Source: an uncultured Psychroserpens sp. (GTDB taxonomy: Bacteria > Bacteroidota > Bacteroidia > Flavobacteriales > Flavobacteriaceae). From it: a DNA stretch of 64,000 nt. Shown piece after piece: positions 51,068 through 61,027 of the stretch. A program made the translations under genes and the position numbers. Each line of letters starts with the position of its first letter. Position 1 is the first letter of the stretch. The stretch is from NCBI GenBank assembly GCA_947488655.1, contig CANKZZ010000007.1, positions 88,928 to 152,927 of the forward strand. Reading direction: 5' to 3'. The notes under the pieces were generated by a model, which made no database searches, was not told the DNA's origin, and saw nothing but the letters and a program-made list of their open reading frames with translations.

Positions 51068-53578
51068 TTAAAAACTAAAGCCAAAACTGCCTGTTACACC
51101 AAATGGTCGAGCGTCTGGTGTATCTAAATAATTACCTCTAAAGTTAAAATCGATACGTAATATTTTAAAAATATTACCAACACCAACACTGTATTCATAA
51201 TACATTTCATCGTTTGGTGCAATTAAAGGAGTTTCTACAGGATTTCCAGTCGTATTGAGGGCAATGTTTTCTTGTGAGATATCTCCCCAAACGCCACGAA
51301 CTCCTACTATTGCTCTTAAATTGTATTTTTTTAAGAATGGAATTCGAGAAAAAACTCGTCCGTTAAAATTATGTTCTAAATGTAAAGATGTGTAAGTATC
51401 GGTAACAAACTCATAAAAATCTAACTGCGGAAATGTGTTATAAATAGAAAAGTAAGATTGATTTCCTGGCACAACACTTAATAAAGCCAATGGTACTTCT
51501 CCAAAGGTTTTACCTGCCTCAATTGTGGTAGTTAAACGTCCAAATCCTCCAACTTGCCAAGGTTGTATGTAGGAGAACTGCACTTTAGTATAATCAAAAT
51601 CGCCATTAAAGAAAACTTTATCACCTCGAGTAACTTGCGCAAATAAGCTTGCGAAACCATCATTAGCTGTACGACGTTCTACACCAAAACCTGTCATTTT
51701 TCGCTTCGGAAAATAAGATAAAGACAATGCTGTTTCGTACTGCTTAACTTCCGAAGAAATTCCGGTAGGAGAATCAGGATCATTATAATCTAAACTAAAG
51801 GTTGGTGATGCAGATTTTAATGTTCTGTATGTTCCGCTAGTTCTTATTATAAAATTTCTACTAGGTTCTATCTCTAATGCTAAGGTGGTTAAATTTACAC
51901 TTGTAAGTTTATCGTTTATACTGGTTCCAACAACTGCAGATGATGCCAAACTTCGACCTAAAACATCTGTTGAGGCTGTTAGGTTCGCACCTATTTGTTC
52001 TACATCTCTACGGTTTCCTCCAGAAATTATTAACCGATTTTTTTTATCTAATAACCACTTACCAGAAATACCATACTTAAACTTATCATCTTTAAAACCA
52101 TAAGCTAAAAAACCTTCTACTCTCCAAATATCGTTGGGCCCAAAATATGTTCGTCCTCCTGCTCTAATACGCGTACCTTCTACTTCATTAGATCCAAAGA
52201 CAGAAAAGACGGGACCAATATCTAAATTGAGGCTTGGTACTTCTATATAACCTGAGGCTAGTATACTTCCAATATTATATAGTCTTTTAAACTTTTTAAC
52301 GGTCTTTAAAGTGTCTAACATTTTATAAACACCTTTCTCGTCATTATTTAAAGACTCCATTCTATTACGTTCCCAAAAATCATCATCTCGATTAAATGCG
52401 TCTTCGTCATAACTGTAAACCTCTAAATCATAAAATTCATCGTCCTTAGGTTTATTAAATTCGTAGTTATCGTATAGAGTAGTTCTTTTTCCGTAGACAC
52501 CTCGAGACTTTTCCTTTTTATTTAGAACAAAATCAGAAAGCATATAATCTCGCTTTATTAAAAAGAGTGTATCATTAATAACCTCAAACTCTTGCTCTAT
52601 ATAAATTTCTTTAACCCAGTTAATATTAGCACTTTTTGAAGCTTGGAGATTTATATCCTTTATAGCATAAGTAGAATCGTTAACCCAAAAATCTCCCTTA
52701 AAAGTTAATTCATTTTTACGTCTTGGATAGTAAATAATGTTATAACACCATTTATTATCTATAAATGCACTATCAGATAATACGTAGTTATAGGTTTGTA
52801 TTCCTGTTTTTGATAACGGACTCACAAAACTTTTATCAAAAAACTTTAAATAATTATCATAAATATTAAAGTCTGAATACAGGTCATCAATAAAACCAAT
52901 AATAGTTTGGTTATTGCTAAAACCTGAATTTTTATTTCCTTTTAAATCTTCTTTTTCCTTTTTTAATATATTGTCTCCATAGACCTTACTCGCTGCCTCA
53001 TTTATAAAAATAGGTAAGTAGGTTTTACCTGTAATATTAGAGGTATCTACTTCTTCAAAAACAAACTCCATACCTTTAAAGAGCTTACTTTTTATAAGTG
53101 CACTATCTATGGTATTAAGGTCAAACTCAACTTTCTCGTACTTATCATACTCGTATTGTTTAAATTGTTTTAAACCATTGCTGCGTTTACGTTCCCAGAT
53201 TTTCTTTAAAATTCTTATTGCTGGATTTTCTGATGCTTTTTTAGATTGCTTGCCAGAGACTATAACCACCTCATCTAAGGCTCCTGCTTCTTCTTTTAGT
53301 ACAAATTTTAAATCGTAGTTTACTTTACCTTCTAGCTTTATTTCTTGAAGTTCGTATCCCAAAAATGAGACTACTAAGGTTTGCCAAGTATTATTAGATT
53401 CTAAATAAAAACGACCATCCTCGTTAGATATCGTACCTTCTGTAGAGCCTTTAAAAAGTATGTTGGCAAATGCGACAGGCTCATTAAACTCATCATAAAC
53501 GTAACCACTTACTTTGGTTTGCGCGAAGGTTTGAACGATTCCGAAGAATAAAAATAAAATAAGGAGCTTCTTTTTCAT
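51068..53578 (-). CDS. DUF5686 outer-membrane protein with carboxypeptidase-regulatory-like domain
   Basis: 836 residues from ATG 53576-53578, whose frame starts with the signal peptide MKKKLLILFLFFGIVQTFAQ; a frame from 53596 adds six residues. The regulatory-like domain (about 20-105; VSGYVYDEFNEPVAFANILF) is followed by DUF5686 (about 120-835; NPAIRILKKIWERK), a beta-rich outer-membrane region ending in GSFGFSF. Function is unknown. Copies of TTCCGAAGAA lie at 51749-51758 and 53539-53548. Confidence 0.9.
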   Translation of the reverse strand: MKKKLLILFLFFGIVQTFAQTKVSGYVYDEFNEPVAFANILFKGSTEGTISNEDGRFYLESNNTWQTLVVSFLGYELQEIKLEGKVNYDLKFVLKEEAGALDEVVIVSGKQSKKASENPAIRILKKIWERKRSNGLKQFKQYEYDKYEKVEFDLNTIDSALIKSKLFKGMEFVFEEVDTSNITGKTYLPIFINEAASKVYGDNILKKEKEDLKGNKNSGFSNNQTIIGFIDDLYSDFNIYDNYLKFFDKSFVSPLSKTGIQTYNYVLSDSAFIDNKWCYNIIYYPRRKNELTFKGDFWVNDSTYAIKDINLQASKSANINWVKEIYIEQEFEVINDTLFLIKRDYMLSDFVLNKKEKSRGVYGKRTTLYDNYEFNKPKDDEFYDLEVYSYDEDAFNRDDDFWERNRMESLNNDEKGVYKMLDTLKTVKKFKRLYNIGSILASGYIEVPSLNLDIGPVFSVFGSNEVEGTRIRAGGRTYFGPNDIWRVEGFLAYGFKDDKFKYGISGKWLLDKKNRLIISGGNRRDVEQIGANLTASTDVLGRSLASSAVVGTSINDKLTSVNLTTLALEIEPSRNFIIRTSGTYRTLKSASPTFSLDYNDPDSPTGISSEVKQYETALSLSYFPKRKMTGFGVERRTANDGFASLFAQVTRGDKVFFNGDFDYTKVQFSYIQPWQVGGFGRLTTTIEAGKTFGEVPLALLSVVPGNQSYFSIYNTFPQLDFYEFVTDTYTSLHLEHNFNGRVFSRIPFLKKYNLRAIVGVRGVWGDISQENIALNTTGNPVETPLIAPNDEMYYEYSVGVGNIFKILRIDFNFRGNYLDTPDARPFGVTGSFGFSF

Positions 53579-53671
53579 CAATATTGCTATTTGCAATTTA
53601 ATTTATATTTAGAATTAGTTTCACTTAGTCGAAAAATAAACTGTAACCTAATTTTAAATAGTTGTTATTAA

Positions 53672-53710
53672 TCAAAAAACTTCATCAACAATCGTGCTAA
53701 TGAAGTTTTT
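53672..53710 (-). terminator. Terminator of pdhB
   Basis: AAAAACTTCAT (53675-53685) pairs with ATGAAGTTTTT (53700-53710), 11 bp, 14-nt loop. On the minus strand T-rich sequence follows. Confidence 0.75.
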
Positions 53711-53735
53711 ATAACGTAAAATATACGTTTATATG

Positions 53736-54713
53736 TTATTTGTACATGACTTTATTTACTGCTTTAATAACTTCTTTGTAGTCTGGTAACCACTCTGCTA
53801 GTAAAACTGGAGAATAAGGTGCAGGTGTATCTGCTGTGTTAATTTTTACAATTGGTGCATCTAAATAATCAAATGCTTCAGATTGTACTAAATATGTAAT
53901 TTCTGTTGAGACATTTCCAAAAGGCCAAGCCTCTTCTAAAACGACAAGTCTATTTGTTTTTTTAACTGAAGTTAAAATAGCTGCTCTATCTAAAGGTCGT
54001 ACTGTTCTTAAATCAATGATTTCACAAGACACACCATCTTTCTCTAATTCTTCGGCAGCTTTATAGGCTTCTTTGATAATTTTTCCGAAAGAAACGATAG
54101 TAACATCTGTACCTTCTCTTCTAATTTCGGCAACTCCAAGTGGGATTGTATATTCTCCTTCTGGCACTTCGCCTTTATCTCCATACATTTGCTCGCTCTC
54201 CATAAAAATAACGGGATCATCGTCACGAATTGCAGATTTTAATAATCCTTTTGCATCATAAGGGGTTGATGGTACAACTACTTTTAAACCAGGTGTGTTT
54301 GCAAACCAGTTCTCAAATGCTTGAGAGTGTGTTGCTCCAAGTTGACCTGCAGATGCTGTAGGACCACGAAAAACAATTGGGCATTTAAATTGCCCACCAG
54401 ACATTTGTCTAATTTTTGCAGCATTATTAATAATTTGGTCAATACCAACTAAAGAGAAGTTAAATGTCATGTACTCAACAATAGGACGATTACCTGTCAT
54501 TGTAGATCCAATTGCGATACCAGCAAAACCAAGTTCGGCAATTGGTGTATCAATAACACGTTTTGCTCCAAACTCATCTAACATTCCTTTAGAAGCTTTG
54601 TAAGCTCCGTTATATTCTGCAACTTCCTCACCCATTAAATAAATGCTTTCATCTCTGCGCATTTCTTCGCTCATGGCCTCACAAATTGCTTCTCTAAATT
54701 GAATTGTCTTCAT
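53736..54713 (-). CDS. pdhB: Pyruvate dehydrogenase E1 component, beta subunit
   Basis: 325 residues of the transketolase-type E1 beta subunit. LMGEEVAEYNGAYKASKGM, FNFSLVGIDQIINNAAK and VVLEEAWPFGNVSTEI are conserved. It forms the alpha2-beta2 E1 that decarboxylates pyruvate in the E1-E2-E3 complex. The alpha subunit and E2 are not adjacent; the gene is alone on its transcript. The 2-oxo acid specificity cannot be fixed by sequence alone, but similarity favours pyruvate. Confidence 0.92.
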   Translation of the reverse strand: MKTIQFREAICEAMSEEMRRDESIYLMGEEVAEYNGAYKASKGMLDEFGAKRVIDTPIAELGFAGIAIGSTMTGNRPIVEYMTFNFSLVGIDQIINNAAKIRQMSGGQFKCPIVFRGPTASAGQLGATHSQAFENWFANTPGLKVVVPSTPYDAKGLLKSAIRDDDPVIFMESEQMYGDKGEVPEGEYTIPLGVAEIRREGTDVTIVSFGKIIKEAYKAAEELEKDGVSCEIIDLRTVRPLDRAAILTSVKKTNRLVVLEEAWPFGNVSTEITYLVQSEAFDYLDAPIVKINTADTPAPYSPVLLAEWLPDYKEVIKAVNKVMYK

Positions 54714-55036
54714 GTATTATTTTTTTACGAATAACAAAAGTAAGAATTATTGATAATAAAACACCAAAAAAATAAGGTTGAAAAGAGATTCTAACCTAAG
54801 CCAACAACACAAATATTACTTTTTTTGTATTTAATGCTGAAATAGACAAGACCAAATTAATTATTAATGAAATAAACATTGAATTATTCGTAATTTAGCC
54901 AAGAATTTATGCGATATTCATACTAGATGAGGATTAAAATCGATTTTTAACAAAATTTATTATGCACGCATAGTAAAATTAAAATTTTATAATTATCTTC
55001 GTAAACTCAATTTTTTAAACTAAAACATAATTTAAA
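54714..55036. other. Divergent intergenic region without recognised element
   Basis: 323 bp between pdhB (minus) and a secreted protein gene (plus). I see no RNA gene, repeat or hairpin terminator. TATCTTCG at 54994-55001 is only a partial -7 box. Promoters for both genes must lie here. Confidence 0.4.
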
Positions 55037-55768
55037 ATGAAGAAAAACATACTCTTTATCTGTCTCGTATTATTCTTATTCACCAAAGGATTTTCTCAAG
55101 ATAAAAAAGTTGCTGTAGTAAGTTTTTATGGCGATAAAATTATAGGTTTTAGTGAGCTTGGTTTAGGAGGTGAAGAATTGCTAACAAGCGTTTTAAAATT
55201 AAGGGATAATCCAGATTTTGATTTAAAACCAATAATGGATCAATTTCATGAAGAATTTTTTGACACCTATTCTAAGAAATTCCCATTTGAGTTATTAGAT
55301 GAAGAAACTGTAACTAGCAATGAAGACTATATTGCTTTTACTCCAAAATACGAAAAAAGTGAAGATGAGCTTAAACGTTACATCGTACACGATGGCTATA
55401 AATATATTCATGAGGGCTTTATGGGACAAGCTAATGAAGTTGCAACAGCAGCTATGTTTAGCGACCTGGCAGATGGAGTAATGTTTGTAGAAATCCATTT
55501 TGAACTCACCAAAGGTTTTGGTATTGGTGGCACTGCAACTGTAAAGATGAGAGCTTATGCTAGAATAGCTCTATATGATAAATCTGGGAAAAAAGTATTT
55601 GCCATAAAAGAAGGTGCCAATTCAAAAAAGACGAGCATGATGGTTGGTGGTATCCCAGTTATGTCTGTCAAAAAAATATTACCAATGTGCGAAAGCGCAC
55701 TAGAGAAATTAATGAAAGACCTAGATAAGCGTCTTCCAAAAATTATTAAAAAAGCAAACAAACTATAA
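55037..55768 (+). CDS. Secreted protein of unknown function
   Basis: 243 residues. A signal peptide (ILFICLVLFLFTKGFSQ) precedes a mature part with beta/alpha mix (KVAVVSFYGDKIIGFSELGL) and a basic C-terminus (LMKDLDKRLPKIIKKANKL). I recognise no domain. It is 26 bp before etfB, so the two may share a transcript, although a link in function is not apparent. Confidence 0.82.
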   Translation: MKKNILFICLVLFLFTKGFSQDKKVAVVSFYGDKIIGFSELGLGGEELLTSVLKLRDNPDFDLKPIMDQFHEEFFDTYSKKFPFELLDEETVTSNEDYIAFTPKYEKSEDELKRYIVHDGYKYIHEGFMGQANEVATAAMFSDLADGVMFVEIHFELTKGFGIGGTATVKMRAYARIALYDKSGKKVFAIKEGANSKKTSMMVGGIPVMSVKKILPMCESALEKLMKDLDKRLPKIIKKANKL

Positions 55769-55794
55769 TAAATATACACTCAAAATAATTCCAT

Positions 55795-56541
55795 ATGAAA
55801 ATATTAGTATGTATTAGTCACGTACCAGATACAACATCAAAAATTAATTTTACAGATGGCGATACAAAGTTTGACACTAATGGTGTACAATTTGTAATCA
55901 ACCCAAACGATGAGTTTGGTTTAACTCGTGCTATGTGGTTTAAAGAAAAACAGGGTGCCCAAGTTACGGTTGTAAACGTTGGCGGGCCAGAAACAGAACC
56001 TACATTGCGTAAAGCATTAGCAATTGGAGCAGATGAAGCTATAAGAGTCAACACACAGGCTCAAGATGGTTACCAAGTTGCTAAAGAAATTGCAAACGTT
56101 GTAAAAGAAGGTGGTTATGATTTAGTAATCGCAGGAAGAGAATCTATTGATTATAATGGAGGAATGGTTCCTGGAATGATTGCAGCAATAACAAATTCTA
56201 ATTTTGTTACTAATTGTATAAGTCTAGAAGTAGATGGTACAAACGCTACTGCTATGAGAGAAATAGATGGTGGTAAAGAAACTGTTACAACAAGTTTACC
56301 ATTGGTTATTGGTGGACAAAAAGGATTGGTTGAAGAAAGTGACTTGCGCATACCTAACATGAGAGGTATTATGATGGCTCGTAAAAAACCATTATCTGTT
56401 GTAGAAGCTACCAATGCAGCTGTAGAAACTAACTCAGTTAAATTTGAGAAACCTGCTCCAAAAGGTGCAGTTACATTAGTTGATCCAGATAATATTGATG
56501 AATTAATCAATTTGCTTCATAACGAAGCAAAAGCGATTTAA
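55795..56541 (+). CDS. etfB: Electron transfer flavoprotein, beta subunit
   Basis: 248 residues. The AANH-like fold (ISHVPDTTSKINF) carries AMP; DLVIAGRESIDYNGGMVPGM and PNMRGIMMARKKPL are conserved. With EtfA it accepts electrons from acyl-CoA dehydrogenases. It lies 21 bp before etfA. Confidence 0.94.
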   Translation: MKILVCISHVPDTTSKINFTDGDTKFDTNGVQFVINPNDEFGLTRAMWFKEKQGAQVTVVNVGGPETEPTLRKALAIGADEAIRVNTQAQDGYQVAKEIANVVKEGGYDLVIAGRESIDYNGGMVPGMIAAITNSNFVTNCISLEVDGTNATAMREIDGGKETVTTSLPLVIGGQKGLVEESDLRIPNMRGIMMARKKPLSVVEATNAAVETNSVKFEKPAPKGAVTLVDPDNIDELINLLHNEAKAI

Positions 56542-56562
56542 TTAACCCTTAAAATTAAAAAC

Positions 56563-57525
56563 ATGTCAGTTTTAGTATATACAGAATCAGAACAAGGAAA
56601 ATTCAAAAAAACAGCTTTTGAAGTAGCATCTTACGCTAAAGCAGTTGCAGACCAAATGGGAACAACTGTAACAGCTATAACCGTTAATGCTGGTGACACA
56701 TCAGAATTAGGAAAATATGGTGTTGATAAAGTATTAAGTGTCACAAATAGCGATTTAGATAAGTTTAATGCAAAAGCATACGCAAGTGTGATAGTTGAAG
56801 CTGCTAAGCAAGAAAGTGCTAAAGTGGTTGTTTTAAGCTCTAGTGCAGACAGTAAATATCTTGCTCCTATTGTTTCAATAGGACTAGAAGCAGGTTATGC
56901 ATCAAATGTAGTAGAAGCACCATCTAGCACATCTCCTTTTACAGTAAAACGTACAGCGTTTACTAATAAAGCATTTAATATGACTACCATAGATACAGAT
57001 ACTAAAATTATTGGCGTATCTAAAAATGCTTTCGGTTTAAAAGAATCTAGCGGAAATGCTTCTTCGGAAGATTTTTCGCCTGCAATATCAACATCTGGAG
57101 TTACAGTACAATCTGTAGATAGAGCAACAGATAAAGTTACCATTGCAGATGCCGAAATCGTAGTTTCAGGTGGTCGTGGACTTAAAGGTCCAGAAAATTG
57201 GGGAATGATAGAAGAATTAGCCGAAGTTCTAGGAGCAGCAACTGCTTGTTCTAAACCGGTTTCAGATTTAGGTTGGAGACCACACAGCGAACACGTTGGT
57301 CAAACAGGAAAACCAGTAGCATCTAACTTATATATTGCAATAGGAATTTCTGGAGCCATACAACATTTAGCAGGTATTAATTCATCTAAAGTTAAAGTTG
57401 TAATTAATACAGATCCAGAAGCACCTTTCTTTAAAGCTGCAGATTACGGTATTGTTGGTGATGCCTTTGAAGTTGTACCAACATTGATTGAAAAATTAAA
57501 GGCTTTTAAAGCTCAAAACGCATAA
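56563..57525 (+). CDS. etfA: Electron transfer flavoprotein, alpha subunit
   Basis: 320 residues. The C-terminal FAD domain (about 195-315) shows GGRGLKGPENWGMIEELAEVL, VGQTGKPVASNLYIAIGISG and INTDPEAPFFKAADYGIVGD. It partners EtfB to pass electrons to ETF-quinone oxidoreductase. One TTCCGAAGAA copy is inside (57061-57070). Confidence 0.95.
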   Translation: MSVLVYTESEQGKFKKTAFEVASYAKAVADQMGTTVTAITVNAGDTSELGKYGVDKVLSVTNSDLDKFNAKAYASVIVEAAKQESAKVVVLSSSADSKYLAPIVSIGLEAGYASNVVEAPSSTSPFTVKRTAFTNKAFNMTTIDTDTKIIGVSKNAFGLKESSGNASSEDFSPAISTSGVTVQSVDRATDKVTIADAEIVVSGGRGLKGPENWGMIEELAEVLGAATACSKPVSDLGWRPHSEHVGQTGKPVASNLYIAIGISGAIQHLAGINSSKVKVVINTDPEAPFFKAADYGIVGDAFEVVPTLIEKLKAFKAQNA

Positions 57526-57547
57526 TTTTTTATAAATTGTAGTTCCA

Positions 57548-57626
57548 AAAGAACTGTTTTGATTTGGTTGTTTAAACTTAAATCTGCACTTTGCAGTTGT
57601 TAAAGTCCAAATTAAAACAGTTCTTT
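57548..57626 (+). terminator. Long inverted repeat after etfA
   Basis: AAAGAACTGTTTTGATTTGG (57548-57567) and CCAAATTAAAACAGTTCTTT (57607-57626) form a 20-bp stem with one G-T wobble. A second stem, CTGCA with TGCAG (57584-57596), is nested. It may end the etf transcript or regulate the next gene; the U-tract is weak. Confidence 0.5.
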
Positions 57627-57640
57627 ACGTTTTCTTAATT

Positions 57641-58255
57641 ATGAGCCTAGTTAGATTAAACATTAAAGGAATTTCATACAGCCAAACTCAAAATGGTGCG
57701 TATGCCTTAATTCTAAATGAAGTAGATGGTGATCGTAAATTACCAATAGTAATTGGTGCTTTTGAAGCCCAATCTATTGCCATTGCCTTAGAAAAAGAAA
57801 TTAGACCTCCTAGACCGCTTACGCACGATTTATTTAAAAATTTCGCAGATCGTTTTGATATCGTTGTGAAACAGGTCATTATACACAAATTAGTAGATGG
57901 TGTCTTTTATTCAAGCCTTATTTGCGAACGCGATAAAATTGAAGAAATCATAGATGCACGTACTAGTGATGCAATTGCTCTGGCTCTTCGATTTAAAGCA
58001 CCCATTTTTACTTATAAAAATATTTTAGATAAAGCTGGTATTTATCTTAAAGTAAATCCTAAAAAGGAAGGTGAAGAACAAGATCAAGACTCTATTCTTG
58101 TTGATGATATGGTCGTAGAAGAAATTGAAGCAAGTATCCAAGATAATTATATGGATAAATCCCTTCAAGAATTACACACACTCTTAGATGAAGCTGTTAA
58201 TAACGAAGACTACGAAAAAGCTGCTAAGATTAGAGATGAAATTGACAAACGATAA
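57641..58255 (+). CDS. Bifunctional nuclease-family protein (DUF151) with UVR motif
   Basis: 204 residues. The BFN domain (about 1-155) has the ALILNEVDGDRKLPIVIGAF segment. The C-terminus (about 165-200; LQELHTLLDEAVNNEDYEKA) is a UvrB/UvrC interaction motif. Nuclease activity is known from plant and mycobacterial homologues. It lies 10 bp before the CNT transporter gene. Confidence 0.92.
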   Translation: MSLVRLNIKGISYSQTQNGAYALILNEVDGDRKLPIVIGAFEAQSIAIALEKEIRPPRPLTHDLFKNFADRFDIVVKQVIIHKLVDGVFYSSLICERDKIEEIIDARTSDAIALALRFKAPIFTYKNILDKAGIYLKVNPKKEGEEQDQDSILVDDMVVEEIEASIQDNYMDKSLQELHTLLDEAVNNEDYEKAAKIRDEIDKR

Positions 58256-58265
58256 CAATTTTCTT

Positions 58266-60023
58266 ATGAGACATTTTTTACTAGCTATTGCAGCTATTTT
58301 TTTTGGCACTACATTGACTTTTGGTCAAACATTAGAAAAAAATTGGCAATTTGAAACTGTAAAAAATGATTCAGGTGTTTCATTATATAATATCCAATCT
58401 ACAGATGAGTTTCAACTTAAAGATGGTGAGTTTAACTACGCTATAAAATCAATTGATACTCTTGGAGATTTTTCAGGAAATTATATGTTTCAAAATAATT
58501 TATTAGTTCTCTATTATGATACACCTTTAGAAAAAATAGAACGCTATAAAATTTCAGAATTAACAGATTCTACACTAATTTTTTCTAACAAACTTAAGAG
58601 CTTTAGTTTTAAATCTGCATCAGATGCTGTTGTAGCTACAGAAGCTAACGATGGTGTTACTGGAAGCATAATACCAAGTCAAGGTTTTTCAATGAACAGT
58701 TTATGGAGAGGCGTTCTAGGTATGATTTCTTTAATTTGTATTGCGTTTTTATTTAGTAGTAATCGCAAAGCAATTAACTGGAAAACTGTTGGTATTGGTT
58801 TAGCTTTTCAACTAATTATTGCAATTGGAGTGTTAAAAGTTAGCTTTATAAAAACTATTTTCGAATTTATAGGACAAGGTTTTATAGAAATTTTAAGCTA
58901 CACAAAAGCAGGTAGTGAGTTTTTATTTGGAGGCATGTTAGACGTGACTTCCTTTGGGTTTATTTTCGCATTTCAAGTACTACCAACAATTATATTCTTC
59001 TCTGCATTAACCTCAGTTTTATTCTATTTAGGATTGATTCAAAGATTAGTAAAAGGCATGGGATGGTTATTATCTAAAGTCTTAGGAATTTCGGGAGCAG
59101 AGAGCTTAAGCGTTGCAGGAAATATTTTCTTAGGTCAAACCGAAGCACCATTATTAATTAAGGCTTATTTAGAAAAAATGAATAAGTCTGAAATTCTCTT
59201 AGTGATGATTGGTGGTATGGCAACCGTAGCAGGTGCTGTTCTTGCTGCGTACATTGGATTTCTAGGTGGAGAAGATGAAGCCTTACAATTGTTCTATGCA
59301 AAACATTTATTAGCAGCTTCTGTTATGGCAGCTCCTGGAGCTATTGTAATTTCTAAAATTTTATTTCCTCAAACTGAAAAGGTAAATACAGACGTTCACG
59401 TATCTCAAGAAAAAATTGGCTCAAACATCTTAGAAGCAATTGCTAATGGAACTACGGAAGGTTTAAGACTAGCTGTAAATGTAGGAGCTATGCTTCTAGT
59501 ATTTGTAGCATTTATTGCCATGTTTAATGGTATCATAGGTGGTATTGCAGGTTTTGATGGTTTCACAATTGATTTTTTAAATATTAATTGGCACTTCACC
59601 TCTCTAAATGAAATTATTGCAGCAAATACACCATATGACTCATTATCCTTAGAGTTTATTTTAGGTTACCTTTTTGCGCCTTTGATGTGGTTAATTGGTG
59701 TGGCTAATGAAGATATGGCGCTTATGGGTCAACTATTAGGTATTAAATTAGCTGCGAGCGAATTTATAGGTTATATCCAATTAGCAGATCTTAAAAATGC
59801 AGCAAACGCAACGCATTTAAAATATGAGAAATCTATAATTATGGCAACATATATGCTTTGTGGTTTTGCAAACTTTGCGTCTATAGGCATCCAAATTGGT
59901 GGCATTGGCTCTTTGGCTCCTGGTCAACGTAAACAACTTTCAAAATTTGGTATAAAAGCGTTAATTGGTGGTACACTTGCATCACTAATATCTGCTACTA
60001 TTGCAGGAATGATTATAGGATAA
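58266..60023 (+). CDS. CNT-family nucleoside transporter with extra N-terminal periplasmic domain
   Basis: 585 residues from ATG 58266 (MRHFLLAIAAIFFGTTLTFGQ), a signal peptide; a frame from 58188 adds 26 residues that overlap the previous gene. About residues 23-130 form a small beta domain before the membrane part, from about 145, which has the CNT core: GNIFLGQTEAPLLIK, ANGTTEGLRLAVNVGAMLL, YMLCGFANFASIGIQIGGIG. It should import nucleosides with Na+ or H+. The fused periplasmic domain may be for ligand capture. Confidence 0.92.
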   Translation: MRHFLLAIAAIFFGTTLTFGQTLEKNWQFETVKNDSGVSLYNIQSTDEFQLKDGEFNYAIKSIDTLGDFSGNYMFQNNLLVLYYDTPLEKIERYKISELTDSTLIFSNKLKSFSFKSASDAVVATEANDGVTGSIIPSQGFSMNSLWRGVLGMISLICIAFLFSSNRKAINWKTVGIGLAFQLIIAIGVLKVSFIKTIFEFIGQGFIEILSYTKAGSEFLFGGMLDVTSFGFIFAFQVLPTIIFFSALTSVLFYLGLIQRLVKGMGWLLSKVLGISGAESLSVAGNIFLGQTEAPLLIKAYLEKMNKSEILLVMIGGMATVAGAVLAAYIGFLGGEDEALQLFYAKHLLAASVMAAPGAIVISKILFPQTEKVNTDVHVSQEKIGSNILEAIANGTTEGLRLAVNVGAMLLVFVAFIAMFNGIIGGIAGFDGFTIDFLNINWHFTSLNEIIAANTPYDSLSLEFILGYLFAPLMWLIGVANEDMALMGQLLGIKLAASEFIGYIQLADLKNAANATHLKYEKSIIMATYMLCGFANFASIGIQIGGIGSLAPGQRKQLSKFGIKALIGGTLASLISATIAGMIIG

Positions 60024-60099
60024 TAACAAATCGCCAAAATGATTTTTTTGTCTTAAAATTATATACTTACCATAGTTAATAACTTTTAATATTATAAAG

Positions 60100-60137
60100 G
60101 GTTGAAATCATATAGATTCAACCTTATTTTTTATTTT
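60100..60137 (+). terminator. Terminator of the CNT transporter gene
   Basis: GGTTGAA (60100-60106) pairs with TTCAACC (60117-60123), followed by TTATTTTTTATTTTT. The stem is short (7 bp) but the T-tract is strong. Confidence 0.6.
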
Positions 60138-60194
60138 TAATTTCTGAAATTTTACTTTTAATTTAAAGAAATTCCCACTTTCGAGGGAAATGTT

Positions 60195-61019
60195 ATGAAA
60201 CAATACCACGACTTAGTAAAACACGTTTTAGATCAAGGTAACGAAAAAGGAGATCGCACTGGCACAGGTACCAAAAGCGTATTTGGATATCAAATGCGAT
60301 TTGATTTAAGTGAAGGGTTCCCAATGGTTACTACAAAAAAACTACACTTAAAATCTATTATTTACGAATTATTATGGTTTTTAAAAGGAGATACAAATAT
60401 TAATTACCTCACCGAAAATGGCGTTAAAATTTGGAACTCTTGGGCAGATAAAAATGGAGATCTAGGTCCTGTATACGGTCACCAGTGGCGTAATTGGAAT
60501 AATGATGATATTGATCAAATTAAAGAAGTAATAGAAACTTTAAAAACTAATCCTAATAGTCGTCGTATGATGGTATCTGCATGGAATCCTTCTGTTATGC
60601 CAGACACATCAAAATCATTTGACGAAAATGTTGCAAATGGTAAAGCAGCCTTACCTCCTTGTCACGCCTTTTTTCAATTTTATGTAGCTAATGGTAAATT
60701 ATCGTGTCAATTATATCAACGTAGTGCAGATATATTTTTAGGAGTTCCTTTTAACATTGCCTCTTATGCATTATTTACAATGATGATGGCACAAGTTTGC
60801 GGTTATGAAGCAGGAGAATTTATACACACCTTTGGTGATGCTCATATTTATAGTAATCATATCGAACAATTAGAACTCCAATTATCTAGAGACCCTAGAC
60901 CATTACCAAAAATGAAAATTAATCCTGAAGTAAAAGATATTTTTGATTTTAAATTTGAAGATTTCACTTTAGAAGATTACAATCCGCATCCACATATTAA
61001 AGGTGCTGTAGCTGTATAA
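60195..61019 (+). CDS. thyA: Thymidylate synthase
   Basis: 274 residues. The active-site Cys is in [13 protein letters not shown] near residue 157, and [17 protein letters not shown] and HIKGAVAV at the C-terminus are conserved. It methylates dUMP using methylene-THF, yielding dihydrofolate, which the reductase fusion gene about 1.1 kb downstream recycles. Confidence 0.97.
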   Translation: MKQYHDLVKHVLDQGNEKGDRTGTGTKSVFGYQMRFDLSEGFPMVTTKKLHLKSIIYELLWFLKGDTNINYLTENGVKIWNSWADKNGDLGPVYGHQWRNWNNDDIDQIKEVIETLKTNPNSRRMMVSAWNPSVMPDTSKSFDENVANGKAALPPCHAFFQFYVANGKLSCQLYQRSADIFLGVPFNIASYALFTMMMAQVCGYEAGEFIHTFGDAHIYSNHIEQLELQLSRDPRPLPKMKINPEVKDIFDFKFEDFTLEDYNPHPHIKGAVAV

Positions 61020-61027
61020 TTTATGAT

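Noticed and set aside
56151-56510. 119-aa minus-strand frame over etfB
   Set aside because: Shadow of a conserved flavoprotein gene; hydrophobic composition comes from codons in the other frame.
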